DNA of 22,707 nt. Source: DATIHQ01 sp035480535. Lineage in GTDB: Bacteria; Chlamydiota; Chlamydiia; Chlamydiales; SM23-39. The translations under genes and the position numbers were made by a program. Shown here piece by piece: positions 22,444 through 22,707 of the stretch. Below the pieces are notes generated by a model. The model was not told where the DNA came from and ran no database searches. It was given only the letters and a program-made list of their open reading frames with translations. Each line of letters opens with the position of its first letter. Position 1 is the first letter of the stretch. Location: positions 1 through 22,707 of the forward strand of contig DATIHQ010000116.1 in NCBI GenBank assembly GCA_035480535.1, read 5' to 3'.

Positions 22444-22707
22444 ATGACGCGTTGTAGTTCTATTTTGAATGGAGCAGGATACCTTTGCTATGCGGCCGAG
22501 ACTGCATTGCCGATAGCGGCTGCATGCACGAACAAATCGAGTTTAACCTATGCGACCCTCCCCTTTGCCTTTTTAGGCACTGTTTTTTTCTGTTGGCGCC
22601 TGACATCCACTTACCGGACACCTGGCGTGCACAATCTCGCGCATCTAATTGGGTTGGGAACATCGATTGCATCTGCCGCTGTCAATGCAGGCTCTGTCGC
22701 ATTTAAA
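22444..22707 (+). CDS. Unknown membrane protein, N-terminal part (runs off the window)
   Basis: The ATG at 22444 has GGGAG 5 bases upstream and an open frame to the window end (88 codons, no stop). The N-terminal segment has several Cys (4, 15, 28) and hydrophobic stretches around AAETALPIAAAC, LPFAFLGTVFFCW and LIGLGTSIASAAVNAGSVAF. It has no recognised domain. Its small-residue, Cys-dotted hydrophobic style is like the protein at 748-1884. Confidence 0.6.
   Translation, partial: MTRCSSILNGAGYLCYAAETALPIAAACTNKSSLTYATLPFAFLGTVFFCWRLTSTYRTPGVHNLAHLIGLGTSIASAAVNAGSVAFK

Overview
The window looks like an accessory, glycosylation-rich stretch of a Gram-negative bacterium with many Sec and lipoprotein signal peptides. 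My best guess is an environmental Chlamydiota (Parachlamydiales-like) or a similar intracellular lineage. That placement is inferred from the mix of gene types: eukaryote-like fucosyltransferases, exported enzymes, a degraded toxin-antitoxin pair, weak or absent Shine-Dalgarno sites and non-ATG starts. No rRNA or other marker gene is present to prove it. No tRNA, rRNA or CRISPR array was found.

Layout. 1-750: a ribbon-helix-helix antitoxin, the stub of its toxin, and a gene-free stretch with a structured foldback element. 748-1884 (-): a Cys-rich polytopic membrane protein. 1903-7809: a run of carbohydrate enzymes on both strands (GT10, GT2 with TPRs, GT31-like, GT2 lipoprotein, GT4, methyltransferase). 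Each starts with an export signal, and two large palindromic repeats separate some of them. 7847-11151 (-): an operon-like run with a three-gene LigD (phosphoesterase, ligase, polymerase) followed by a triple-repeat protein of unknown function. 11369-14465 (+): a translationally coupled trio of a pyruvyltransferase-like protein and two GH130-like beta-propeller proteins, the first of which has a small foldback element inserted in its signal peptide. 14584-17724 (-): pgeF-rfbC-rfbD-rfbB, with three dTDP-rhamnose genes but no rfbA. 17811-18734 (+): an EamA/DMT transporter. 18731-20732 (-): a bufferin-like RiPP cluster (precursor, MNIO/DUF692 enzyme, DUF2063 partner). 20867-22392 (+): an S-adenosylmethionine decarboxylase with a signal peptide, overlapping a second signal-bearing GT10. 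22444-end (+): the start of another membrane protein.

How they fit together. The strongest pattern is that eleven proteins from normally cytosolic families (seven transferases, two GH130-like proteins, one methyltransferase, one SpeD) carry N-terminal Sec or lipoprotein signals placed just before the first strand of the catalytic fold. The neighbouring housekeeping-type genes (rfbBCD, ligD parts, pgeF) carry none. Nucleotide sugars and SAM are not expected in the periplasm, so I infer that these enzymes are delivered further out, into a vacuole or host cytosol, or work on an unknown exported donor pool. The bufferin-like cluster is the second notable system: its precursor is Ser/Glu-rich, has few cysteines and carries a compact Cys pair.
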